Source: Sphaeroforma sirkka
Taxonomy: Eukaryota > Opisthokonta > Ichthyosporea > Ichthyophonida
NCBI GenBank assembly: GCA_001586965.3
Contig: LUCW03000824.1
Span: 42,501-71,584 of the forward strand
DNA: 29,084 bases
Reading direction: 5' to 3'
The notes beneath the pieces were generated by a model that saw only the letters and a program-made list of their open reading frames with translations, was not told the origin of the DNA and searched no databases. The stretch's first letter is position 1. Each line of letters opens with the position of its first letter. Positions 1 to 9,858 of this stretch are shown here, piece after piece. The translations under genes were made by a program, and so were the position numbers.

Positions 1-133
1 TATTTCCTCACACAATCATTTGTACACGCTCAATCAGTGCTCTACACTCCATAGTGTAACACACGACTTAAACCTCACACAATTTCAATACTGCCCATTA
101 AATTATTACTACACACACCTCTATTACGGTCAG

Positions 134-438
134 GATGTCGTTGAGCGCGAGTTCTGTGGCCGTTCGGTAACTGTGGATTCGCTGACCGTGACCATTGACC
201 GCCTTATAGCCGAGGGCGGGTACAGCTATGTGTTCGAGTGCCATGATGTGCGTACATGTACACCATACGCGCTGAAACGGCTTGTGCTGCCTACGGATGA
301 TCAGAGTGAGATGGATGCGGAGGTGGCGGTGCTGAGTCGTCTGGGGACGTGTGCTGCAGGTGAGATAATGCCTACGCTAGCATATCTACTGGGGTATAAC
401 GTCACACGCACACACACACACGCACACACACATACGCA

Positions 439-469
<31 letters not shown>

Positions 470-3400
470 TGCTTTTATTTGTATATAGGTATTGATATGA
501 TACTTCTGTGTACATGCATTCTGTACAGTGCATCTCTTGTATATACTACATGTCTTGTCTGATTGAGCAACCCGTTCACAATTATCTATCTGACACGGAT
601 ATGACATCGAAAGGAATTAACTAATAGACACCAGAATCACAAATTGTAGGCGGGTTTTAGCGCTATTCAGGGTGATAATCCAAATTCCAATAATCAATTC
701 CTCTATTGTGCGTCTTTCAGACATATCGCGCCTACATGTATCTATGCGTGTAGCTTAGCACTCTTTTGCTCGCCAAGAATTCAACCATGTCTTCTCGTTA
801 GTCCACTAGGATCCAGTGGTGTGATCGAGTACTTTGGGAGTGCGCGAATACCGCTGAAAGGCCATGCCAACCGAATTGAGTGCTATCTGCTGATGCAGTA
901 CTGTCCGCGGGGCGTCATCGGCTGTATGAGCAAAGGAAGTATGTCTGCTTTGCGCGCTAATTGCATGCCGAGTGTAAGGACAAAGGCAGCCAGATATCTC
1001 TGTCAGGTTTTTTATTGCCTTCTTTTTTGAACAAAGGAAGTAGGTATGTTGTCCACGTGGCTTGTACCTGTTGTGTATTGATGAAACAAAGTAATTGTGC
1101 TTATCCCGACTAATCGTATACCGAGTGGGTGGATTTAGAAAGTAAGACGAAATGACAAGCCAGTATCTACTGAATGAACAAAGGAAGTAAGTCTGCTGTG
1201 TACGCTAATTATGTAGCGAGTGTACGGCCAAAGTGTGTGAGTTAAGTTTTCACACCAATTATACACCGACGATATGGAGAAGTACGTAGGTTTGCATTTC
1301 ACGATGATGGACTATAGATTGTACGTATATACAAATGAAGTAAGTCTGCGTTGCAGGCTGTCAGATGTCGGCCTGTATGACCAAAAGGAATAGCTTTGGT
1401 TTGCATTCTACGTATGTACTAACTCCCATGAACAAGAGAAGAAAGCCCGTCTGCTTTCCACGCAACTCAATTAGATGGGATAATCGCCACCTGCTGCTTC
1501 TGCTGCAGGGCTTTCAGAGTGCGATGCACCATACGCTTCACAACCCATTGCTTGTTGCTTGCATCCCTACCGCATTAGTTTACCATCGATATCCGATTCC
1601 CAGCTCTGGTCTACCTGCACAGTTGATACCCTTATTGATACCGCTATACCAGCTACATCTTCTCGAGATACTTTCTCATATCGTATCTCGCATCTCCTCA
1701 GCACTGCAGATATCCTTTGTGCTCCAATGCATGGCGAGTATGTGTGTGGCCCTGGGTGCATTGCACAACTTAGACGCCCCGTACATCCATCGCGACATTG
1801 TATGTTTGTGTATGTATGTGTGGATGGCCTATACCTTGTTCATGTTGTTGCGCCGAGATAGCAATATTCGTAAAACCCAATATCTTCCTGGGGACACCGA
1901 GTGCGAGCGACGCCGTGTCTGTGTGTACGTCCTCCGTCTGTGGAGCAATGCCTGATCCGTGTTTATTTGCACTGGTTCAAACCGTTTAAATTCGGCACAT
2001 AAAGCTGCAAGCGCTGTATATATTCAAATTGAATGAGTGTCCATAGGAACGCGTCCTTTTATCTTCTACAAGGCCTCGTCGATGCTAATAGTTCGGATGG
2101 TATCTGCAAAGCTCACACGCTCTCTGTCATCAGGTCATTGTATATATATATAAGTATTGCTCTGCAAAGCTCAGACGCTCTCTATCATCAGGTCATTGTA
2201 TATGCAAGTATTGTGTGGGTGAAGGAAGATCGTGTGGCTTCACGCGCATCTAGCCCTGTAATACTCATACACGTGTGCGTATAACCTCAAAGCTTGGTCT
2301 CTAGGCGTAGTTCTTGTCTCCTGTATAGCGATCGCCATGGTTACTCTCCTGCAAGTGGTCGGTTGGTTAGGAAGTGTGCAATACCCTAATATAGAGTGGG
2401 GAGAATCAGCTTCCTGGTATCGCGGGTTGTTTCTAATTGTGTGGGTTTGGTGTGGCAGGTTCACATAGGCACACCTATATCTAACATTTCCAGGCAATAC
2501 ATCTAACTCGTACGAACCACTAAACACAGCAACTGAAAACCACCCACCTTGACAACGAGAGCAGTTTCCGACTGTGTTATTGCTTCGACATCGTGCAAGG
2601 TCGCCTAGGTAGGCTTATCCTATAGTGCCAACATATGCATTTAACGGCTACGGATTACGTTATCACAGAAAGTGGAGAATATCCTTCTGGACCAAGAGAA
2701 CAGATTCCGACTATGTGACTTCGGCTCAGCCACGTGTAGGGTTGCACTGGCCGGTGGGACTGGGCCGATCGCTGCGAGGACGCAGTTCTACGCCACTTCG
2801 CGCACAGACATTGAAGCCGACATCAGCAAGGTATGGCAAGGGCGCCAGACCACCTGATACTACTACAAAGATGTGTGTACGTCGTGAATATATAACTGTC
2901 TATGGATGTACACAATTGGCACATCAATTATTATTGATGATGCTTGGTTCTCAGATCTATGGATTATCGTTCGTGCGTGTGTGATTTGCTCTTCGAGCAC
3001 CGGACATGCTCACATACCCTACACTAGTATTTCTCTGTTTAAATCCCAGTTAGTATCCCATGTTTTATACGACTGTCTTTCCTCGCGCGTCACAATACAC
3101 ATATCTGTCTAGATTGTCCCTATCATCTCATATACTTTACTGCTATGTACCGCTTTCCCCACACGTCACAATACAAGCGCCTCTCTAGACTGGCATTAGC
3201 ATCTCATGTTTTCTACTGCTATGTATGGTTCCCATACATCGCAATACAAGCGCCTCTCTAGACTGTCATTGGCATCCCATGTTTTCTACTGCTATGTATG
3301 GTTTTCCCCGTACATCGCAATACAAGCGCCTCTCTAGACTGTCATTGGCATCTCATGTTTTCTACTGATCTGGATGGCTTTCCTCACACATCGCAATACA

Positions 3401-6400
3401 AACGCCTCTCTAGATTGTCATTAGCATCTCATGTTTTCTACTGATATGGATGGCTTTCCCCACCCATTACACCAGCACACAACCCCGCAGTACCGCAGTC
3501 CAGAAATGGTCGATCTCTACAGTGGGCAGCCTATCAGTGAGAAGTGCGATGTGTGGGCCTTAGGCTGCGTACTGTATAAGCTGCTTTACGGGGACACCCC
3601 TTTTGGGGATAGCACACTATCCATTATTTCAGGTAAATATGAACAACTGTTGCGAGCGTTCACTGAATCAAGAGTTATAAGTGCTTATGTCGTGATCTCA
3701 CCAGCTTGCTAATTTTTCAAAATAACGATCGAAAATGAACGATTTTATAAAAAAGCGCACGCTATTCCTCACTGAAAGTAATATATCTCTTTTCGCCGCA
3801 GGCCATTTCAGCTTCCCGCCGCAAACCAGCGCGACGACCACTACCCCTTCCCAGAAAGAAAAATTAGATCAAATTGTCGCATTTATGCTGAACTCCAATC
3901 CTAAAACTCGCCCGGATATATACGCGGTCTCCGACCGGATACACACTCTTTTGGGTAAAGCAAACCCGATTCGAAATACAAGGTTGCAGAAATTGGTGGA
4001 GATGTTCCCGGCAGTTGATAAGAATAGGTTGAATCTTCAACTGATGCTCAGCCGGACGTTAGAAGCCGCTGTAAGCGCCTTACGCACACAGTCACCGCAG
4101 CCTAGTCCAAACAGTCTGGGTATGTTCCAACCGAATGCTTATACTGATAACTTGACATGTATAGACTATTATATTCGTTGTACACTAAGACCATGCATAT
4201 GCCAATCGAACTTACCGCTAATCATCTGATAGTACAGTATGATAAACACGCTTCGTTGTCGGAATATCACTTGGTATGAGTAGAAAAATAGAGTCATTGC
4301 AACGTACCGTGTTCAGATATCTGCTACCCGTGTGTGTGAAACTCCTATCGATTTCCGGGTCTATCAATGATAGTTTCTTGCCATGAATTACTATCCACAT
4401 CCACATCCTCTCCCCCTCCCCCCCACATACATATCGGGCTCTGCTCTGTACAAAACTTCGCTACATGCTATGTTCACGCACAATTCGTCACAATAACCTG
4501 ATATATGTATCCCCAGTCCAATTTCCCAGCCCATTTCCGTTTGGACATTCTACATCTGCTTCATTCCCCCCCCCACCCCCCCCCCCCATCTCCCGCAGGC
4601 ATCGACAGTGGAGCTCAGCGCACACAAAGCGAACGGGTGCACTCCCTGTCCCCACAAGCGACACAGAGAGGGCAGCCACCGACACACACGCGGACTCAGT
4701 CACACGCACCCACAAACACCCCTCGCGTCCATATACAACCAAACACATCGCCCGATGTGCAGAGGTTCACCGGCGCGTCTCCGGGCCAGGTGGAGGGTGG
4801 ACCTCAGCCTCAACCTCAGTTTCAGCCGATGTCTGGCGCAAGTCTGGGCGGGAACCTGCATGCCGCGGGGAATAATAGTAGTAATAGTAATAGTAGTAAT
4901 GGTAGTAGCCGTACTGGGAGTCAGTTTAGCCACGAGGACTCCGCCAGAATGGGTCACCAGCGCACCCGTAGCACTCCGATGGCCAGGGCCTATAATATGG
5001 GCCAGATGGGTGCTGCACTGCCGCAGGTGTGTTAGATTATAACAGTTTGGACTCACGCCTACGTCGGGTACTAAAAAAGGCTAGCTGTCATACGTATACG
5101 CCTATAAATATATACATACATATATACATACAAACGTACATACATACGGATTATGTTGGTAGATTTGTGGCTGCCTACGCGATAGATAGTTGCGTATCCT
5201 AAGACAGGTACCTGACAAATGATATAGGTAGGTTTGTGTATATAGTAAGAGATAGTTGTTCCGTGTTGGATTGCTTCGAGCTTTGGGAGGTGCTGCGGTG
5301 CTCTGTACACAGATACGCCAACGTCAGGCCACTCTCATAGCGCACTGCATTTTCCCTTAGCCTTTCAACAGTCGGCCTATGAAAGACATATGTTTTAACC
5401 TGCATCCGTATGTTACCGCCATTGCAGCTGTCAGATGCCCTCTCTGTGTCTTCTACATTGTATGTACACATCATAGATCGGTCTACAGTAAGCCTTCGCA
5501 TAAGAGTGCTCCGATACAATACCCATCCTTGAACTCAGCCGACCATCAGTGCTAGATGGTCTCCAGTTGCCATTCCGTCGAACATTTACACGCAGTGCTA
5601 ATATACAAATTGTCTTATTTTGAAACAACAGAGACCGTATTCGCCCCAATACGCCTCATCCGGCGGCTTTCCGCCATCTCCGGGCCCACTATCATCAGTA
5701 CCACAACACATGAGCTTGGGTCCAAATATGACTGTAAATACACAGCCAAACGCAGGTCTGGACAGTCCTATATCACCGTTGGCAGGTGTCGGTCCTATTT
5801 CACCAATGTCAGGTGCAACGCCCACAACGCCAAATGGTGCACGAGAGCGACCGAGGGCCAAACACAGGGTTAGCAATACGGTCGACTTCAGGTGGGTGTA
5901 GTTGTACAGTTTCTGCTTGTACCTATACGGTGCGCATGTTGCATGGTTGTGTTTATCCCCTATCTGCATATTCTACACGCTAATACTTGACTGGAAAGAA
6001 AATGGAGTATCGCAAGCTGTGGAGGTTATAACACACCAGTGACAAATACATTAATCTCTTTCTTCCCCATCTGCAATGTTTATTAGTCGAAGAATCTAAG
6101 TGGACACACATATATGTATAAATCGTCGTCAAACTCCGTAGTATATATTGACTACTGTGTCGTTCACGTCGGGCTTCGCCTGGGGCGCATATTTGCGGAC
6201 ACTCTCCTGTACTCCCATTGCTTGCTCCGTAAAATCCTGCTGAATTGCTAATCGATTCCACTTCAAACGCCCTCATGCAACCCAGGGTAACCCAATCGGC
6301 CGACTTCAACACCCCGCCTACGAACGATCCATTCGCACCGCCAGACCTAGCCAATTCACCATCGAATCTCTCCACTCGACCCGCGCAGAGTGCCGCCTAC

Positions 6401-6418
6401 GACCCCTTTGCTATATAG
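134..6418 (+). CDS. NAK-family Ser/Thr protein kinase (AAK1/BIKE/GAK-like), 9 exons, 5' end uncertain
   Basis: Likely phosphorylates clathrin adaptor subunits during endocytosis, as NAK kinases do. Exons: 134-359, 810-938, 1702-1799, 2669-2830, 3476-3632, 3802-4119, 4599-5026, 5632-5891, 6286-6418; every junction is GT-AG and the phases agree, giving about 636 residues. Counting from 134: glycine loop EGGYSYV (27-33), catalytic Lys in YALKRL (48), HRDIKVEN (Asp150), CDFGSAT (Asp168), YRSPEM (about 211-216), then DVWALGC. IPS-free NAK hallmarks are [17 protein letters not shown] and LLYGDTPFG. The C-terminal half is low-complexity (Q/S/T/P/N-rich). The last exon carries two DPF motifs (NDPF, and YDPFAI at the very end), the class that binds the AP-2 alpha ear. 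The segment before 134 reads like intron, with an acceptor at 132-133, so the true start is probably upstream of the window. The kinase assignment is secure; the choice between AAK1, BIKE and GAK is not. Confidence 0.88.
402..470. repeat. (CA)n followed by (TA)n microsatellite in kinase intron 1
   Basis: A CA-rich run (402-440) passes directly into a perfect TA run (about 442-469). It lies inside kinase intron 1 (360-809) and is purely simple sequence; short ORFs across it are artefacts. Confidence 0.95.
930..1345 (+). repeat. Dispersed copies of the kinase exon 2 splice-donor segment
   Basis: The end of exon 2 plus its donor (around 930-1000) is echoed inside intron 2. The core ACAAAGGAAG recurs at 1031-1040 and 1178-1187, and as ACAAATGAAG at 1331-1340. 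The copy at 1178 is the longest: donor, CTGC, GCTAATT and CGAGTGTA blocks occur in the same order as in the authentic segment. The copies lie about 101, 248 and 401 nt downstream of the real donor (939). Confidence 0.75.
2103..2212 (+). repeat. Two-copy tandem repeat (about 58 bp) in kinase intron 3
   Basis: Two adjacent units start with CTGCAAAGCTCA and share CGCTCTCT, ATCAGGTCATTGTATAT and AAGTATTG. They differ by a few substitutions and by the length of a short TA tract. Intronic and noncoding. Confidence 0.85.
3056..3475 (+). repeat. About 75-bp minisatellite abutting the kinase exon 5 acceptor
   Basis: Roughly five and a half units share CATGTTTTCTACTG, GCAATACAAGCGCC and TCTCTAGACTG. 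Landmark spacing is about 74-76 bp (landmarks at 3091, 3167, 3241, 3317, 3393). The last partial unit runs straight into the splice acceptor at 3474-3475, so acceptor-proximal sequence is part of the repeat. Confidence 0.9.
4566..4598 (+). other. Poly-C tract and acceptor of kinase intron 7
   Basis: A nearly pure run of C with one A interruption, then ATCTCCCGCAG, forms the polypyrimidine tract and 3' splice site of exon 7 (starts 4599). Phase (1 nt carried from 4119) fits. Confidence 0.75.
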
Positions 6419-7692
6419 GACTACTGATTGTCAGCACCCTTCTTTTCTTGTCTTGTATGAAGTGTGCGTGCTGGAGTGGTAGCGTTGGCATAGACGTGCT
6501 GGATGTGATGTGTCTCGTTGGTCGGAAACGACTATGCTGGCCAACGCCATTCTCGGCCACTTGGGGTACAGCTGTGTTGCCTGTTTGCTCCAATCATATT
6601 TAGTCCTATGTGGGCTATCCCGGATATGTGTGACGCAACGGGGCCACCCTGAAGTTGATGACTGTACTGCGCACTATCACCAGCCCATGCGGTGTATTGT
6701 GCTTACCTACCCTTGCAAGAGTCCTGGTAGCGTCTCAGAAGGAGTATACTAAGGTGGTGTCTAACCCCTTTGTTGCAGTCCTAGCACAATAAAGCGCGTG
6801 TTGTCCAGCCCCACAGAGTACACACTGGTGGCTGTAGTATCTTTGTTTCCTCCAATCAGAGCTCCAGTATTTAGAAGGCAACCGCAACAGCCAACACTCA
6901 CTTCTAACAATACCACAACTTCAACGCTGACGCGTGCCATAACATGCACTAAGACTCGGCTACGGATAATTTAGACTCGATGCCGGATAGCTGAAAGTTA
7001 CTAGGATAGGACAGGACGCAACGTTGTGCATAGGCTGTTGGTCCTCGAGAAGAAACGTATGCACCACTACTCAAATAGCAGGACAGGGCAATGGTAGTAT
7101 GATGGCTAGGCCTTCTCCACGGATACAATTAAATAGATTACTATGTACCTTCAGTGCACTCACAACAAGCGAGTTAAACCAGCTGACTTTATATGTGCGC
7201 GGTTGAATTTTGGAATAAACGTTATGTATTGTCAGAGACATAGAGGTTAAGCTTGTGAGGCTGCTGCGTTTGTTCGTCCCTACACAAGGATACACTACTG
7301 GCCATTACGTTTGTGTGCTCAGCTGCCCATTAGCGTAAGGATGGTACAGATGTGTACATCTGTTCAGCTCGCGACAACAACTCGATGAACAAAGCCACTC
7401 ATTCACTGCCAGAAACTCTGATAGTATCGGAAGCTAATCTGATTTGAACATTCTAATATAGCGGTCGAAGTAGCTTGGGAACCCATAACACACTAGACGC
7501 ACTACCGGATTCAAGCGCGCGTCCAGTAGAGCGCATATCTGAGCTGTAGGCTGGTATATCAACACTTTACTGGTTATCCGTCGCCTGTACACACGACCCA
7601 GGACAGAGAAACTGGCTCACATCATATGGGTGTCGGCCCTTCGCTGTTGTTTGTATGCCGCTCTGTTCGTCTACCCTAATTTGAACTCCACA
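6419..7692. other. Intergenic spacer between kinase and F-box gene
   Basis: No convincing coding sequence was recognised on either strand. It contains a possible kinase polyadenylation signal, AATAAA at 6788-6793, about 370 nt after the stop. Short ORFs here lack recognisable domains. Confidence 0.5.
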
Positions 7693-8865
7693 TCAGTCCG
7701 CAAACCCAATTGGGCCAGTTCGTGCCATTTGTCGTCGGCACTGCCTGCGATACCCACTCTCCAAGGCATACCCCTCTTGGGTCAAAAATGGACAGCCCTC
7801 TACAGTCTTTACCAGGGACCGTTTGTCCTTGAACAGTCCCACCGTGAGCAGAGTGAGGTGCGGAAATCTAAAGCAGAAGGTCGAGTCCTCCGGCATGGCT
7901 ATCTCGAGCACTCTGATATTGGGCAGAAAACACTCTTGCGGCAGCTCTGCGATGTTCAGTAGCACTTCCAGACGGTCCGATCGGAAGCCAGAAGGGATTC
8001 TTGCTGTACGTAAGACTTTGTCGCTGATATTTATTAATCGTCGACACTGAGGAAATCCTTGTACTAGCAAATCACAGCGCATATCTCGAATGGCGGTGTT
8101 CACTTCAGTGACGGTAGAGCTACCCACACCCTCAGCGATTCGAACAGCATCAAACCTACGGAGTGATGGGCAACTCACTAAGGCCCTGGTATGCACGACC
8201 GTATTTACTTGGAGTCTGGTCAGACAAACACTCACAAGTTCTTCGTCTAAATCCTGTTTGTGCAAGCGCAAATCAAGTAATTTTGGGCACCCGGTGATTC
8301 AACTCTGTACCGTTCCCGACTCCAATATCCTTGCCTGCAAGCGCTTTAGACTGGGAGACAATATGCAAGGTAGAGCCCTTGACATTACATTCAGACTCAC
8401 CAGAGATGACAGTGAGACGCTCGATGGATATACTGTCGACGTAGCATGTATAGCCAGCTCTGTTATATTTGGGTAGTAGAAGGTGACTGGTTCGTACAGC
8501 CACTGACTCGTACAACTGAGCTGGGGTGCGATTTGTATGTGTTTGAGGCCTGGAAGTATATCGCAAAGCCCTTCGACGAGGTCTTTATTGACGTCCATCG
8601 ACTTGTTAAACCGAAATTCCCACTCCTCCAACATCGGGAACATTGCTGCGAATGCGAACAGCTGTTCATTCGACTTCCTCCGGATGTACATGCGTTGTAG
8701 TAAATGCAGTCGCTTGTATAGGGTGGGATCACTTGCTACGGTATGGAAGGCTCTGCTAACCAGCTTGCACTGCAGTAGAGTGTCTAGGCTGAGCTCAGAT
8801 AAGACTTTCAGGACTAGTTCGGTGGCAATAGAACACCACTTAGCGGAATCATGCTGGAATAACAT
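7693..8865 (-). CDS. F-box / leucine-rich-repeat protein, interrupted by an in-frame TGA
   Basis: F-box proteins are substrate adaptors of SCF ubiquitin ligases. From the ATG at 8865, residues about 9-53 form an F-box: LVLKVLSELS, then LLQCKLVSRAFHTVASDP and LYKRL. After it come irregular leucine-rich repeats such as CPKLLDLRL, LVSCPSLRRFDAV and LPNIRVLEIAMP. An upstream in-frame TGA makes this the first Met. The frame is open for 391 codons except for one TGA at 8301-8299 (codon 189). The code continues in the same frame after it (GCPKLLDLRL), which looks like part of a repeat. Alternative: a 57-nt GT-AG segment (8310-8254) could be a phase-0 intron removing the stop. No other damage is seen, so it may be a recent pseudogene, an allele, an assembly error or a spliced gene. 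Bases TATTCCAG just inside the ORF could also be an acceptor, so the first residues are unsure. Confidence 0.7.
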
Positions 8866-9106
8866 ATGTCCATGGTAGGATCACGCATAGGGCGGTTAAT
8901 TGACATGGTGGCTTGTGAGCTTAGATAGTATTATCTGGGTATGCGGTATCTGGGTATGCTCGTATCGAGGCCTCAAAGCCGATGTTAGGCCAGTCGAGTG
9001 TAAATGATCAGAACCTGACGGGCCAGTTGGACTATGAGTAAAGTATATGTACACTTCTATCACTTCAATCTTACACAGTAAGTACTAACTACATATATGT
9101 ATACTG

Positions 9107-9225
9107 TAAATAAGCACATAACTCATATTTATAAAAGCATTAAAAAAGCACACAATTCATAAATAATATGTATAAACAAGCACATAACTCAAATTGATAA
9201 ATAAGCATATAACTCATATTGCATA
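9107..9225. repeat. Degenerate tandem repeat, AAGCACATAACTCAT units
   Basis: About four units vary around AAGCACATAACTCATATT followed by A/T-rich linker (TTATAAA, GATAAAT). Intergenic. Confidence 0.75.
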
Positions 9226-9370
9226 CCCGTCATTGGCGGGGCATGCAAGTGTGCACAACAACTATAGCCGGCATAGCCTTTATGTAAGACCAAAATAGTA
9301 TATATCGCCGCCCTATATCATATGATAGCACTAGCCAGATTTTTATATTCTTCATAATAATAATAAATAG

Positions 9371-9392
9371 TACAGTACATATATGTACTGTA
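9371..9392. repeat. Perfect 22-bp palindrome
   Basis: TACAGTACATA followed by its exact reverse complement TATGTACTGTA. A second inverted repeat, GCCAAATT-TT-AATTTGGC, follows at 9422-9439. Either could be a cruciform or a dimeric-factor site; function unknown. Confidence 0.8.
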
Positions 9393-9858
9393 TCATGTAT
9401 GTATTTAACTTATTAGAAACCGCCAAATTTTAATTTGGCCAGTTGGGTTTTACTGGCTGGGTTGTGGATTGGGTTTTACGGACTAGGTCGGGTTGTGCTA
9501 CATATCACTATGTAATAAGTGAGATCACAACACCAGTCACTAGTCACCACTCATTCAATCACTATTGAAGTGTTGTGTATAGCGTACAGCTATTAAGAAG
9601 ATTCAGTTACTTGCGCACTAAATAAACTTCATCTGAAAGCAATTTGTTGCATTTGTTAGGCAAATGTTAAAAAAAACTGAAAGTATTTAATCGCGACGTG
9701 CAAATGGGTCGACTATTCATAGACGGTCTATTTGTTTAACCTACTTACATATCCGGCCTATATTCTATATCTGCAGTGCATATGCTTACTACAGTACAGA
9801 AGTATCTGCTGCATGAAAAACATCTCTCAACATCGCTCTATCGAGTACTCCCGTTGCC

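Larger units (their letters stand above)
8866..9858. other. Divergent AT-rich intergenic region between F-box gene and RUSF1
   Basis: This should hold the promoters of both flanking divergent genes. It contains a degenerate repeat built on AAGCACATAACTCATATT (about 9107-9225), a perfect 22-bp palindrome (9371-9392) and an inverted repeat around 9422-9439. No gene was recognised. Confidence 0.5.

Noticed and set aside
20..133. N-terminal 38 residues of the first kinase ORF (from an ATG at 20)
   Set aside because: Composition and a CAG acceptor just before the conserved sequence suggest intron or 5' UTR rather than coding.
6761..6949. Minus-strand ORF with hydrophobic residues
   Set aside because: Short, no recognisable family, no supporting splice or promoter context.
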